A stretch of 50,555 bases of DNA from Streptococcaceae bacterium (GTDB taxonomy: Bacteria > Bacillota > Bacilli > Lactobacillales > Streptococcaceae). The DNA is taken from the NCBI GenBank assembly GCA_031285775.1, contig JAITVN010000043.1, positions 1-50,555 on the forward strand, in the 5' to 3' direction. Positions within the stretch are counted from its first letter, which is position 1. Each line of letters begins with the position of its first letter. Of the stretch, positions 26,216 through 34,474 are shown in pieces. The notes under the pieces are model-generated. The model saw only the letters and a program-made list of their open reading frames with translations. It was not told the DNA's origin and searched no databases. The position numbers and the translations under genes were made by a program.

Positions 26216-27952
26216 ATGGTATTTAAAGCTATCGGAAAGTACAAAATGCTGATTATCGCGGCGCTATTGATGACTGTGATTCAAGCAGGTGCTTCACTTT
26301 GGCAGCCGCAGTTCATGAAAGAAATTTTGTCGGCTGTTACAGATTCTAGCCTTACACACAGTGAACAGCTTGACAAGATAAGCCAGTACGGCGTGCAATT
26401 GATGATTGTTGCGTTTGCAGGGCTAATTGGCGCTATTCTCAATACGATTGCGGCAGCAAAATTGGCCCAGTCTGTTGCTGCAGATGTTCGCGACAAAATG
26501 TTCCGGAAAATTCAATCCTTCTCATATGAAAATATCGAGAAGTTTAATGCCGGAAACCTAGTTGTCCGGATGACTAACGATGTAAACCAGGTTCAAATGC
26601 TGGTCATGATGATTTTCCAGGTCTTTATGCGGATTCCGATTCTTCTGGTGGGCGGTATTATTCTTTCAATCTTGACTCTGCCTAAACTCTGGTGGGTTGT
26701 CATTGTGATGATTGTTCTCATTATTATTGTAACAGCGCTTTCAATGGGTGCCATGGGGCCGCACTTTATGGCCTTCCAGAAACTGATGGACCGTATCAAC
26801 GCCATTGCCAAGCAAAATCTTCGCGGCGCGCGTGTGGTGAAATCTTTCGTGCAGGAAGACAATCAGATTCATGAGTTTGATGCAGCTTCAGACGAGCTCT
26901 TTGGTCATAATCTAGCTGTTGGTTATACTTTCTCCAGCATGATCCCTGCCTTCACGTTCATTTCCCAAGCCGCTATCTTTGTGGCAATTTGGTTTGTCTC
27001 AACCTTTGTTACTAAGGATGCCGGCGCTGCTGGTGACACACTCGGCGGCATTATGTCATTTATACAATATTTAATGCAGATTATGTTTGCCATTATCATG
27101 GGCGGCATGATGTCGATGTTCGTTTCCCGCGGCTTTGTGTCTATCGCACGTATCAATGAAGTGATGTCTACAGAGCCAGCCATGAAGTTTGAAGATGTTC
27201 CAGATGAAAATTTGGTAGGCTCTGTCACGTTTGACCACGTCTCATTTGCCTATCCAAACGATGAAAATCCGACACTGAAAGACATCAGCTTTAATATTCA
27301 GCCTGGACAGATGATTGGTATCGTTGGCGCAACAGGTGCGGGCAAATCGACACTTGCTCAGCTGATTCCACGTTTGTTCGACCCGACGGAAGGAACGGTT
27401 TACATTGGCGGAAAAGATTTGAAGCAAGTTTCAAAAGGCACGTTGAAAAAGACGATTTCCATTGTCTTGCAGAAAGCGATTCTTTTCTCAGGCACAATTG
27501 CCGGAAATCTGCGCCAAGGCAAGGCTGACGCGAGTGATAAAGAAATGACGCGGGCGGCCGAAATTGCACAAGCTGCTGAGTTCATCAATAAACTGCCGGA
27601 AACCTATGAGGCAGAAGTAGAAGAGCGTGGCAATAATTTCTCTGGCGGACAGAAGCAGCGTATGTCGATTACCCGCGGCGTTATCAAGGATCCGAAGATA
27701 CTGATACTGGATGACTCGACCTCAGCTCTTGATGCTAGGTCAGAAGCTCTGGTTCAGGAAGCGCTGAATAAAGATCTTGAGCACACGACCACAATTATCA
27801 TTGCCCAAAAGATTTCCTCTGTCGTTCACGCCGACAATATCCTTGTTCTGGATGAAGGCAGGCTGGTCGGTCAAGGCACACACCATGAACTCCTGAAGAC
27901 CACACCGGTTTATCAGGAAATCTACGAAACACAGAAAGCGATGGAGGACTAA
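26216..27952 (+). CDS. lmrC: Heterodimeric multidrug-type ABC exporter subunit, LmrC-like
   Basis: Half of a drug- or lipid-type exporter. The 578 residues have six membrane helices (about 1-320) and one ATPase domain. Walker [10 protein letters not shown] starts at 371 and signature [10 protein letters not shown] follows. The residue after Walker B is D500 (LILDDSTS) in place of the catalytic Glu, and the H-loop residue is Q531 (IIAQK) in place of His, so this is the degenerate half. Lactococcal LmrC has the same Asp substitution and similar size. The name is by homology recalled from family features; no LmrR gene lies next to it here. Confidence 0.87.
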   Translation: MVFKAIGKYKMLIIAALLMTVIQAGASLWQPQFMKEILSAVTDSSLTHSEQLDKISQYGVQLMIVAFAGLIGAILNTIAAAKLAQSVAADVRDKMFRKIQSFSYENIEKFNAGNLVVRMTNDVNQVQMLVMMIFQVFMRIPILLVGGIILSILTLPKLWWVVIVMIVLIIIVTALSMGAMGPHFMAFQKLMDRINAIAKQNLRGARVVKSFVQEDNQIHEFDAASDELFGHNLAVGYTFSSMIPAFTFISQAAIFVAIWFVSTFVTKDAGAAGDTLGGIMSFIQYLMQIMFAIIMGGMMSMFVSRGFVSIARINEVMSTEPAMKFEDVPDENLVGSVTFDHVSFAYPNDENPTLKDISFNIQPGQMIGIVGATGAGKSTLAQLIPRLFDPTEGTVYIGGKDLKQVSKGTLKKTISIVLQKAILFSGTIAGNLRQGKADASDKEMTRAAEIAQAAEFINKLPETYEAEVEERGNNFSGGQKQRMSITRGVIKDPKILILDDSTSALDARSEALVQEALNKDLEHTTTIIIAQKISSVVHADNILVLDEGRLVGQGTHHELLKTTPVYQEIYETQKAMED

Positions 27953-27955
27953 AAT

Positions 27956-29947
27956 ATGTCAGATACAAGACGCGCGTTAAGGTTCTTCTACCTTTATCTT
28001 AAAAAATACAAAATCCAATGGGTTGCCATTGTCGTCTTCGTGATTGCGGCCACTTGGCTTCAGGTTCAGTCGCCGATCATCATGGGCGATGCCATTACCA
28101 ACCTCTCCCAGTATGTGATTCAATTCTTCCAGCATCAGGCAGCACCAGGCTTGAAGAAGATGCTTGATAGCATGGCTCCGCTGATTAATCAGGCACATCT
28201 GCCGGGATCAACCAAATTTGCGGATGTCTTCCAGATGGCGCATCAAACCGCCAGCAGTTTGGAAATGCCTGTCAAAGAGTTCAATCAGCTCTCTGCGATG
28301 ACCATTGACCAGGCAACCGCTGCTGCTGTAGTTAAAGCGCCAAGCACTTCAATGTTCATGAATGGTCTCTGGAAGCTCCTTCTTTTCTATGTCATGACAG
28401 GTGTTTCCATGCTGATTTATAGCCTCTTATTTACACGCATCATTGCTCATTCGACCAACCGTATGCGCAAAGGTCTCTTCGGTAAGCTTGAGCGCTTGAC
28501 AATTGCCTATTTTGACCGTCATGCAGACGGCGACATCCTTTCAAGATTTACATCCGACTTGGATAACATCCAGAACTCACTGAATCAGTCCGCTGTCAGC
28601 GTTGTGTCGAACTTTGCCATGTTCGTCGGCGTTCTTTACATGATGATTGACAAAAACCTGCAAGCTACCGGTAACATTGAAATGGCGCTGGTGGTCATGG
28701 CAGCGGCGATTGTTGCAATTCCAGCTTCGATTATTATTGTCATTCAAGCAAAGAAAAATACCGACCGCCAGCAAAACGAAGTAGGTCAGCTGAATGCTTA
28801 TATGGACGAGAAAATTTCTGGACAAAAAGCCATTATTGTAGAAGGACTTGAAGACGAAACAATAAAAGATTTTGAACCAAAAAATCAAAAGGTTCAAAAA
28901 GCCACTTTCCGAGCACAAGCTTGGTCAGGGATGATATTTCCCATCATGAACGGCTTCCAGCTGGTTGCCATGTCAATGGTCATCTTTCTGGGCGCCCGCA
29001 TTCTGCTCAATGACAAGTCCATCTCAACTTCCGTTGCACTTGGCTTGCTTGTGACATTTATCACTTATTCGCAGCAATTCTACAACCCGATCATGCAGAT
29101 TTCCTCGTCATTTGGTCAGCTGCAGCTTGCCATCACAGGTGCCACTCGACTGAATATCCTCTTTGACGAGCCAGAGGAAGTTCGTCCGAAAAACGGTGTG
29201 AAGCTTAACAAGCTAACTGACAATGTTAAAATCGAGAACTTGGATTTCGAGTATATACCTGGCGAACCCGTTTTGAAAAATGTCAACATCGAAGTGGACA
29301 AAGGACAAATGGTGGCGCTTGTCGGTCCGACCGGTTCAGGCAAAACAACTGTCATGAACTTAATGAACCGCTTTTACGATGTTACCAGCGGCTCAATTAA
29401 GATTGATGGTGTTGATGTTCGTGACTACGATTTGGACTCTCTGCGAAGCAAAGTCGGCATCGTACTGCAGGAGTCAACCCTCTTTGACGGTACGATTGCA
29501 GAGAATATAGCCTTTGGCAAGCCGGAAGCAAGCATGGACGAAATCATCACTGCCGCGAAAACGACACACATTCATCCATTCATTGACGGTTTACCAGAAG
29601 GTTATGAAACACATGTCAATGATGACGACAATGTCTTCTCGGTCGGTCAAAAGCAGCAAATTTCTATTGCGCGAACGATTCTGACCAATCCAGAACTTCT
29701 GATTCTGGATGAGGCGACTTCAAACGTGGATACCGTTACTGAGCAATTGATTCAATGGGCAATGGAAGCAGCAATTGCTGGACGCACTTCATTTGTGATT
29801 GCGCATCGACTGAAGACGATCTTGAACGCGGATAAGATCATTGTCCTCAAAGACGGTCAAGTTATAGAGCAGGGAACTCACCATGAGCTGGTTGCTGAGA
29901 ATGGATTTTATGCAGAGCTATACCATAATCAGTTCGTGTTTGAATGA
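27956..29947 (+). CDS. lmrD: Heterodimeric multidrug-type ABC exporter subunit, LmrD-like
   Basis: Partner of the gene three bases upstream. The 663 residues include an insertion of about 70 residues between the first two membrane helices (about 45-125), typical of LmrD. The ATPase domain has Walker A GPTGSGKTT, Walker B LILDEATS with catalytic E586, and H-loop H617 (AHRLK). The signature is FSVGQKQQIS, with Val in place of the first Gly. Thus the site using this signature and the LmrC Walker motifs is degenerate, and the other site is canonical. Confidence 0.88.
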   Translation: MSDTRRALRFFYLYLKKYKIQWVAIVVFVIAATWLQVQSPIIMGDAITNLSQYVIQFFQHQAAPGLKKMLDSMAPLINQAHLPGSTKFADVFQMAHQTASSLEMPVKEFNQLSAMTIDQATAAAVVKAPSTSMFMNGLWKLLLFYVMTGVSMLIYSLLFTRIIAHSTNRMRKGLFGKLERLTIAYFDRHADGDILSRFTSDLDNIQNSLNQSAVSVVSNFAMFVGVLYMMIDKNLQATGNIEMALVVMAAAIVAIPASIIIVIQAKKNTDRQQNEVGQLNAYMDEKISGQKAIIVEGLEDETIKDFEPKNQKVQKATFRAQAWSGMIFPIMNGFQLVAMSMVIFLGARILLNDKSISTSVALGLLVTFITYSQQFYNPIMQISSSFGQLQLAITGATRLNILFDEPEEVRPKNGVKLNKLTDNVKIENLDFEYIPGEPVLKNVNIEVDKGQMVALVGPTGSGKTTVMNLMNRFYDVTSGSIKIDGVDVRDYDLDSLRSKVGIVLQESTLFDGTIAENIAFGKPEASMDEIITAAKTTHIHPFIDGLPEGYETHVNDDDNVFSVGQKQQISIARTILTNPELLILDEATSNVDTVTEQLIQWAMEAAIAGRTSFVIAHRLKTILNADKIIVLKDGQVIEQGTHHELVAENGFYAELYHNQFVFE

Positions 29948-30035
29948 TTCTTTAATAAGCCGTTTTATCTCAATGATTTTATCTTTGTTTTCTAGAAATT
30001 TCACTTAACTGGGAGAAAAGTGGGCGAGGTAATAA

Positions 30036-30064
30036 AAAACTGTTAGATTAATTCTAGCAGTTTT
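30036..30064. terminator. Bidirectional terminator between the exporter genes and rgg
   Basis: AAAACTGTTAGA (30036-30047) pairs with TCTAGCAGTTTT (30053-30064, one G-T pair). There are T residues after the stem in the plus direction and a run of six T in the minus direction, so it can end both convergent units. Confidence 0.8.
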
Positions 30065-30074
30065 CTTGTTTTGT

Positions 30075-30989
30075 CTATGCTCTATTCTTGTCTTTGTCCT
30101 TGATCAAACAACCAATCTCGTTTCTGACAATGTTTGCAAGTTCATAATTTTCAGTGTACTTCAGGACGTCATAATAGTACCACATCTCTTTTAAAGCGAA
30201 CTCTGCTTCAAAATCTGATAGAAAATTGAAGCGGGCTTTGTCGTATTTCAACTCCATTTTTTCGAACAGCAACTGCGGATGAATGTCATAGTTTTCAAGT
30301 TCAAATAGTGCATCTTTCGCGCTTACCAGGTCTTTTCTTGTTAGAAAAGTATCTAAGATATTGAGGCTAGTGTCAATGAAGAGTTTGTTATCGTTAAAGG
30401 AATAAAGTTTACTCTTGTTTTTTGTAAACATTTGATTTAGCAGAAGATTCAACGTCTCTTTTTCAAGTATTTCTGTAGTCCAGCTGATCAAAGTGACTTC
30501 GTAGTGCCCCCAGTACTTGGTATTTTTCAGGAAGTGCGTGAGAAATTTTACTTCTTCAGAAGGCACTTTTCGAGTGGCATCCAAATGAAAGATGACCGTT
30601 TCTGCTAATATTTTATCCAGACGGAATCTTTTTATATTGGGCTGGAGTTGGATTCTTCTTTCTATTTTATCAAGTAGAATCTCCATTAGAGGCAGATTAT
30701 TCGAATTAGCTGCCTTGGTCAAAGCCCAATAGCTTGGGAAAAGATCAAGGCTGTTGGACAATTGATAAGATATATACTCGAATTCAGCCGCAGACACACC
30801 GATGTTTTCTAGGATCTCCATGAAAGAATCAGTGCCTATCATGGTTTCGCCTCTCTCAAAACGCGAAATTGATGCAGCAGACACATTTGAATCTTCTATT
30901 TCATGCTGGGAATACCCTTTTTCTTTTCTGATTTCAGCAAAAATATGGCCATATTCCCGATTAATTTTCCTTATCTTTTTATTTTTCAT
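30075..30989 (-). CDS. rgg: Rgg/MutR-family transcriptional regulator
   Basis: Rgg proteins bind short secreted peptides that are re-imported and then switch promoters. The 304 residues have an N-terminal XRE-type helix-turn-helix (about 12-67; FAEIRKEKGYSQHEIED...SRFERGE) and a C-terminal all-helical repeat domain (about 75-300) that would hold the peptide. The start codon has only a weak ribosome site, and a TAATAT -10-like sequence lies about 17 bases before it on the minus strand. It is divergent from a 27-codon hydrophobic peptide gene, the usual layout of Rgg/SHP pairs. Family is well supported; the exact Rgg group is unknown. Confidence 0.88.
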   Translation of the reverse strand: MKNKKIRKINREYGHIFAEIRKEKGYSQHEIEDSNVSAASISRFERGETMIGTDSFMEILENIGVSAAEFEYISYQLSNSLDLFPSYWALTKAANSNNLPLMEILLDKIERRIQLQPNIKRFRLDKILAETVIFHLDATRKVPSEEVKFLTHFLKNTKYWGHYEVTLISWTTEILEKETLNLLLNQMFTKNKSKLYSFNDNKLFIDTSLNILDTFLTRKDLVSAKDALFELENYDIHPQLLFEKMELKYDKARFNFLSDFEAEFALKEMWYYYDVLKYTENYELANIVRNEIGCLIKDKDKNRA

Positions 30990-31008
30990 TTTGACACCAA
31001 CGCTTAAT

Positions 31009-31053
31009 ATTAAAAACAGCTACTATTTTAAACATTAAAAACAGCTACTATTT
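31009..31053 (+). repeat. Perfect 20-bp direct repeat in the rgg-shp promoter region
   Basis: ATTAAAAACAGCTACTATTT occurs at 31009-31028 and 31034-31053, period 25 bases. The second copy ends three bases before the -35 of the peptide gene, a position suited to an activator. This is a likely Rgg operator, by inference. Confidence 0.75.
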
Positions 31054-31056
31054 AAC

Positions 31057-31084
31057 TTGACATTAATTTATTATATTATATAAT
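31057..31084 (+). promoter_or_regulatory. Promoter of the small hydrophobic peptide gene
   Basis: The -35 is TTGACA (31057-31062) and the -10 is TATAAT (31079-31084), spacer 16. The peptide ATG lies 33 bases further on. Confidence 0.75.
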
Positions 31085-31117
31085 TAAGTAAAGAATTTTA
31101 CAAATAAGGAGATTTTG

Positions 31118-31201
31118 ATGAAAAAGTACAAGCTCAATCTTATAAATCTGGCAGTTATCATCGTCAGTTTTGCAGCTTTCCACCATATTTGGCCCGTTTA
31201 A
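31118..31201 (+). CDS. shp: Small hydrophobic peptide (SHP-like pheromone precursor)
   Basis: A 27-residue peptide too short for routine gene calling. It has a basic start (MKKYK), a hydrophobic middle (LNLINLAVIIVSFAAF) and the C-terminal end HHIWPV. AAGGAG lies six bases before the ATG, an excellent ribosome site, and a near-consensus promoter and direct repeats lie upstream. Its layout, divergent from rgg, is that of streptococcal SHP genes, whose C-terminal 7-11 residues become the signal after cleavage and export. The sequence does not resemble the SHP classes I can recall, so a new pheromone type is possible. Function is inferred. Confidence 0.75.
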   Translation: MKKYKLNLINLAVIIVSFAAFHHIWPV

Positions 31202-31282
31202 AAGATTCATTTCCACGCTTCGAGCGGAATTCGACTCATCGTCCGAATGAAGTTGCGGGAAAAATCTGAATAAAGGAAAATT

Positions 31283-31330
31283 ATGTGTGAAAACTGCGAA
31301 GGGAACAGTAAGCCAAGGCTCCTGTCATGA
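31283..31330 (+). CDS. Possible 15-residue open frame in the shp transcript
   Basis: ATG at 31283 follows AAAGGA by five bases and opens a 15-codon frame, MCENCEGNSKPRLLS, ending TGA at 31328-31330. It has a CxxC pair. It lies between shp and the terminator at 31372, so it would be on the same message. It may be a real tiny gene, a decayed gene remnant or chance; nothing in its sequence identifies a function. Confidence 0.25.
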   Translation: MCENCEGNSKPRLLS

Positions 31331-31371
31331 ATGTCTATTCAGGATCAAAAGGCCTTTTGCAACAGCGATAG

Positions 31372-31403
31372 AAAGCAGGTTTATAAATGAAACTTGCTTT
31401 TTT
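31372..31403 (+). terminator. Terminator of the shp transcript
   Basis: AAAGCAGGTTT (31372-31382) pairs with AAACTTGCTTT (31390-31400, one G-T pair), followed by more T. From the promoter at 31084 this defines a transcript of about 310 bases. Confidence 0.75.
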
Positions 31404-31434
31404 GTAGTTTTTTCTGTAAAATAAAACTTATCTG

Positions 31435-31506
31435 GAGCTCGTAGTGTAATGGATATCACGCAAGATTCCGGTTCTTGCGATGCGGGTTCGATTCCCGCCG
31501 AGCTCA
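31435..31506 (+). tRNA. tRNA-Arg (anticodon CCG)
   Basis: A 72-base cloverleaf: acceptor stem GAGCTCG pairs with CGAGCTC, anticodon stem CAAGA/TCTTG holds loop TTCCGGT with anticodon CCG (reads CGG), and T stem GCGGG/CCCGC holds TTCGATT. The 3' CCA is not encoded (the next bases are GTA), so the end must be trimmed and CCA added by enzyme. The RNase Z gene that does such trimming lies 226 bases downstream. Confidence 0.93.
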
Positions 31507-31567
31507 GTAACTCTAAAAGACAGAAAACACTAAAGTGGAGAATGCGGCTTTCCTCCAGCAGAAAATG

Positions 31568-31594
31568 AAATCCGAACAACGCGGATTTTTATTT
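31568..31594 (+). terminator. Terminator after tRNA-Arg
   Basis: AAATCCG (31568-31574) pairs with CGGATTT (31582-31588), followed by TTATTTT. Confidence 0.75.
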
Positions 31595-31732
31595 TGCAGA
31601 GGCAGAATGACACTTTATCACTTAAACTGGTCTTTAAACAAGGTGCTTCTAAAGTAAGGCTGACGCAATCATCGTGCTTCACTCAGCCAAGACAAGCTTC
31701 GGAACGCAAAATCTCATTCAAAGGAACAAACT

Positions 31733-32662
31733 ATGAATCTCTTATTTTTAGGAACATCTGCTGGACAGCCCTCAAAAACGCGCAATGTCAGCTCGCTGGC
31801 GCTTAAAATGCTGAATGAGCGCAACGAAGTATGGCTCTTTGACTGTGGAGAAGGAACCCAGCGACAGATTTTAGCCACTTCAATAAGGCCGCGTAAAGTG
31901 GCAAAAGTATTCATCACTCATCTGCACGGTGATCACGTCTTTGGTCTGCCAGGATTTTTAGCCAGTCGGAATTTTCAAGCCAGCGAAGAATTAGGACAGA
32001 CTGACTTGGACATGTACGGTCCGCTTGGCTTAAAAGAATTTGTGATGAATGCTCTGAAGCTCACGAAAACCAGACTGGCTTTCCACATCAATTTCCATGA
32101 ACTCTCCGAAGGTGGGCGAATATTTGAAGACGAGACTTTTGAAGTCTATGCTGAAAAGCTGAACCATACCATTTTCTGTCTTGGCTATCGCGTGGTTGAA
32201 AAAGACAAAGTCGGTGAGTTGGAGGCTGAAAAGCTCAAGGCTGATGGTTTACCTTTTGGCCCGCTTTTTGGAAAGCTAAAAAGAGGCGAGAATGTTGAAT
32301 ACGAGGGCAAAACCTTTCTTGCGGAAGATTATATCGGTGCAGTTAAAAAAGGAAAAGTGCTGACGATTCTTGGCGATACAAGAAAAACAGATGCAGCCGT
32401 GCGTTTAGCGATCGCTTCTGATGTTTTAGTACATGAGGCGACTTATAAAGCAGGTGAAGAGTCTTTGGCAAAGAGACACGGCCACTCAACCTCACGACAA
32501 GCTGCAGAAGTTGCAAAAGAAGCTGGTGTCAAGCGCCTCCTGATGAATCACGTTTCCGCGCGTTACCTTGGGGCAGACATCTCAGAACTTGCACAAGGCG
32601 CCCGAAATATTTTTGAAAATTCATTTGTGACAAAGGATTTCTATGAAGAAGAAATCAGCTAG
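31733..32662 (+). CDS. rnz: Ribonuclease Z
   Basis: Endonuclease that trims the 3' end of tRNA precursors lacking an encoded CCA. The 309 residues have the metallo-beta-lactamase motif HLHGDH (63-68), an N-terminal GTSAG, the exosite region around 150-190, and a late histidine motif (RHGHST). AAAGGAA precedes the ATG. Its last bases overlap the next gene. Confidence 0.95.
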   Translation: MNLLFLGTSAGQPSKTRNVSSLALKMLNERNEVWLFDCGEGTQRQILATSIRPRKVAKVFITHLHGDHVFGLPGFLASRNFQASEELGQTDLDMYGPLGLKEFVMNALKLTKTRLAFHINFHELSEGGRIFEDETFEVYAEKLNHTIFCLGYRVVEKDKVGELEAEKLKADGLPFGPLFGKLKRGENVEYEGKTFLAEDYIGAVKKGKVLTILGDTRKTDAAVRLAIASDVLVHEATYKAGEESLAKRHGHSTSRQAAEVAKEAGVKRLLMNHVSARYLGADISELAQGARNIFENSFVTKDFYEEEIS

Positions 32663-33278
32663 AAATATTGTGATTACAGGTGCGACAGGAGACATTGCCC
32701 AAGCTATGATCAAGCGCTTACCTGGTGATAATCTTTATCTTATGAGCCGTTCCTTGCCCGAACCAGAATTACCAGAAAAGATTGACATTCTGGTTAATAA
32801 TTCAGGTTTCGGATTATTTGACAATTTGACCAATTTAAGCGATGACCAAGTGGACGAAATGTTCAAAGTAAACACCCTTGATGCCATCAAATTAACTCGG
32901 AAACTAAAGCCAACAAAGCTTGTAAATATTGCCAGCATTTCAGCCAAACTGCCGACGAAAAAAGCGAGCGTCTATGCGGCCTCCAAAGCGGCATTGATTG
33001 TTTTTGGAGAAGCCTTGCGCTTTGAAGGCGTCAATGTGCTGAATGTGAATACTGGCCCAGTCAGCACAAAATTCCACGCAGCGCGGCCTGATTACCTGAG
33101 AAAAGTTGGCTCTTATGTCCTCACTGCAGATGTTGTGGCTGAAAAAATTGTGAAAAACCTAGACACACACAAGCGCGAGTTGAATCTACCTTGGCAGCTT
33201 GCGTTTGCCTCAAAGCTGCGTGCTATATTTCCAGGCTTGGTTGACACGATGAGTCAGAGATTTTTTAACTACAAGTAG
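32643..33278 (+). CDS. Short-chain dehydrogenase/reductase, compact
   Basis: NAD(P)-dependent oxidoreductase of unknown substrate. At 211 residues it is shorter than the usual 240-260. Nucleotide-binding GATGDIAQ (13-20), NNSG, a catalytic Ser in NIASISAK and YAASK are all present, so the active site seems intact; the missing length falls between the first strand and the NNSG motif (about 30 residues). It begins inside the end of rnz (20-base overlap) and is probably coupled to it. Confidence 0.85.
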   Translation: MKKKSARNIVITGATGDIAQAMIKRLPGDNLYLMSRSLPEPELPEKIDILVNNSGFGLFDNLTNLSDDQVDEMFKVNTLDAIKLTRKLKPTKLVNIASISAKLPTKKASVYAASKAALIVFGEALRFEGVNVLNVNTGPVSTKFHAARPDYLRKVGSYVLTADVVAEKIVKNLDTHKRELNLPWQLAFASKLRAIFPGLVDTMSQRFFNYK

Positions 33279-33321
33279 TCATCGCTCACAAATAAATAAT
33301 TACAACTATCGGAGAAGAAAA

Positions 33322-33756
33322 ATGGCAAGACCTACACTGGATCAATATTTTATGGAAATTGCTCAGCTGACCAGTTCACGTGGTACCTGTGATCGGCGCT
33401 TTGTCGGCGCCCTTGTGGTAAAAGACCGTCACGTTATCGCAACCGGCTACAACGGCTCAGTCAGCGGGGATGTTCACTGTGACCAAGTCGGCCACAAGAT
33501 GGAAAATGGACATTGTATTCGAACAGTTCATGCGGAGCAGAATGCCTTGATTCAATGCGCCAAATATGGTGAATCAACACTGAATACCAGCCTCTACGTG
33601 ACGGATTTTCCCTGTCTGATCTGTACCAAATTGATCATTCAAGCCGGGGTCAATGAAATCATATACGGGCGTGAATACGGAGACACTGATTACGCCAAAG
33701 AACTACTGGCAGGGGCAGGAATCAGAGTGCGGCAGTATGAATTGATAGAGTCCTGA
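33322..33756 (+). CDS. comEB: dCMP deaminase (ComEB-like)
   Basis: Converts dCMP to dUMP for thymidylate synthesis. The 144 residues hold the zinc-binding HAEQ (H70, E72 catalytic) and PCLIC (C98, C101) motifs. In bacilli the homologue is called comEB from the late competence operon; here it stands apart from comEA/comEC, so a metabolic role is enough. CGGAGA precedes the ATG. Confidence 0.9.
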   Translation: MARPTLDQYFMEIAQLTSSRGTCDRRFVGALVVKDRHVIATGYNGSVSGDVHCDQVGHKMENGHCIRTVHAEQNALIQCAKYGESTLNTSLYVTDFPCLICTKLIIQAGVNEIIYGREYGDTDYAKELLAGAGIRVRQYELIES

Positions 33757-33803
33757 ATAAATGCACTGTGCTGCTGATGATGTCTAAATAATTCGGGCAG
33801 ATG

Positions 33804-33834
33804 TTGATATACAGCCTCTCTAGTATGCTAGAAT
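33804..33834 (+). promoter_or_regulatory. Extended -10 promoter abutting the first cytochrome b5-like gene
   Basis: TGC TAGAAT (33826-33834) with a possible -35 TTGATA (33804-33809, 19-base spacer). Only six bases separate the -10 from the ATG at 33841, so the mRNA would be leaderless. Confidence 0.6.
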
Positions 33835-33840
33835 AAGTGT

Positions 33841-34077
33841 ATGGAAAAATAATTTACCTTAGACGAGCTGTTGACATTTGACGGAAAAGAAGGACGTTCC
33901 GCTTATGTTGCTGTTGATCAGGTGGTTTATGATGTGACGAACATGCCGCATTGGATCAATGGGGAGCATCACGGGCGAATGGCAGGTCATGATCTTTCCG
34001 AAAGTATTAAGAAACGACACAAGTCGATTTTTAAGGCGCGCCATGTGCCAGTTGTTGGGAAATTGACTTCCTTATAA
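33841..34077 (+). pseudogene. Cytochrome b5-like heme/steroid-binding domain gene with stop at codon 4
   Basis: Reads MEK, stop (TAA, 33850-33852), then FTLDELLTFDGKEGRSAYVA and on to TAA at 34075-34077. It is clearly a duplicate of the next gene: both run MEK-x-(F/Y)TLDEL...YDVTN...W..G.HH...AG.DL...I...HVP(I/V)VGKL. The promoter and start codon spacing are the same in both. Unless a TTG at 33871 (no ribosome site) starts a shorter protein, this copy is dead. It also lacks the SPHG segment of its partner. Confidence 0.8.
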
Positions 34078-34146
34078 AATGCTACACGAAGCTGAATGAT
34101 GTGTCCAAAAAGACGAGACAGAAGTTCCCCTTCATCCCAGCCAAAG

Positions 34147-34155
34147 TGCTAAAAT
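34147..34155 (+). promoter_or_regulatory. Extended -10 promoter abutting the second cytochrome b5-like gene
   Basis: TGC TAAAAT (34147-34155) lies six bases before the ATG at 34162, the same spacing as in the duplicate upstream. No clear -35 and no ribosome site are seen. Confidence 0.6.
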
Positions 34156-34161
34156 AGGCAC

Positions 34162-34407
34162 ATGGAAAAAACATATACTTTAGACGAGCTGTCAGCATAT
34201 GACGGCAAAGAAAATCGCGCGGCATACCTTGCGATTGACGGAATTGTTTACGATGTGACAAACTTTCCTGCCTGGGCAGGAGGGAGTCATCACAAACAGC
34301 TTGCCGGCCGAGACCTGACAGACGCCATCAAAACAATCTCTCCTCACGGCACAGCCGTTTTGGAGGCACATCATGTTCCAATCGTTGGAAAACTGGTCAA
34401 AGACTGA
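34162..34407 (+). CDS. Cytochrome b5-like heme/steroid-binding domain protein
   Basis: A single small domain of 81 residues of the bacterial cytochrome b5-like class, with no signal peptide or membrane segment. Key features are the start YTLDELSAYDGKENRAAYLA, DGIVYDVTN, SHHKQLAGRDLTDAI, SPHG and the end PIVGKL. Relatives are thought to bind heme or a steroid-like ligand; no function is established. Probably translated from a leaderless message. The broken duplicate lies 84 bases upstream, and a terminator follows. Confidence 0.83.
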   Translation: MEKTYTLDELSAYDGKENRAAYLAIDGIVYDVTNFPAWAGGSHHKQLAGRDLTDAIKTISPHGTAVLEAHHVPIVGKLVKD

Positions 34408-34426
34408 CAAAGCAAAAAACGGAAAG

Positions 34427-34449
34427 AAAACGCAATTGCGCGTTTTTTT
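34427..34449 (+). terminator. Terminator after the cytochrome b5-like gene
   Basis: AAAACGC (34427-34433) pairs with GCGTTTT (34440-34446), followed by more T. It ends immediately before the recJ promoter. Confidence 0.8.
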
Positions 34450-34457
34450 CGTATTTC

Positions 34458-34466
34458 TGCTATAAT
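34458..34466 (+). promoter_or_regulatory. Extended -10 promoter abutting recJ
   Basis: TGC TATAAT (34458-34466) lies eight bases before the recJ ATG (34475), leaving a leader of at most about two bases and no ribosome site. Confidence 0.65.
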
Positions 34467-34474
34467 AAGTTCTC

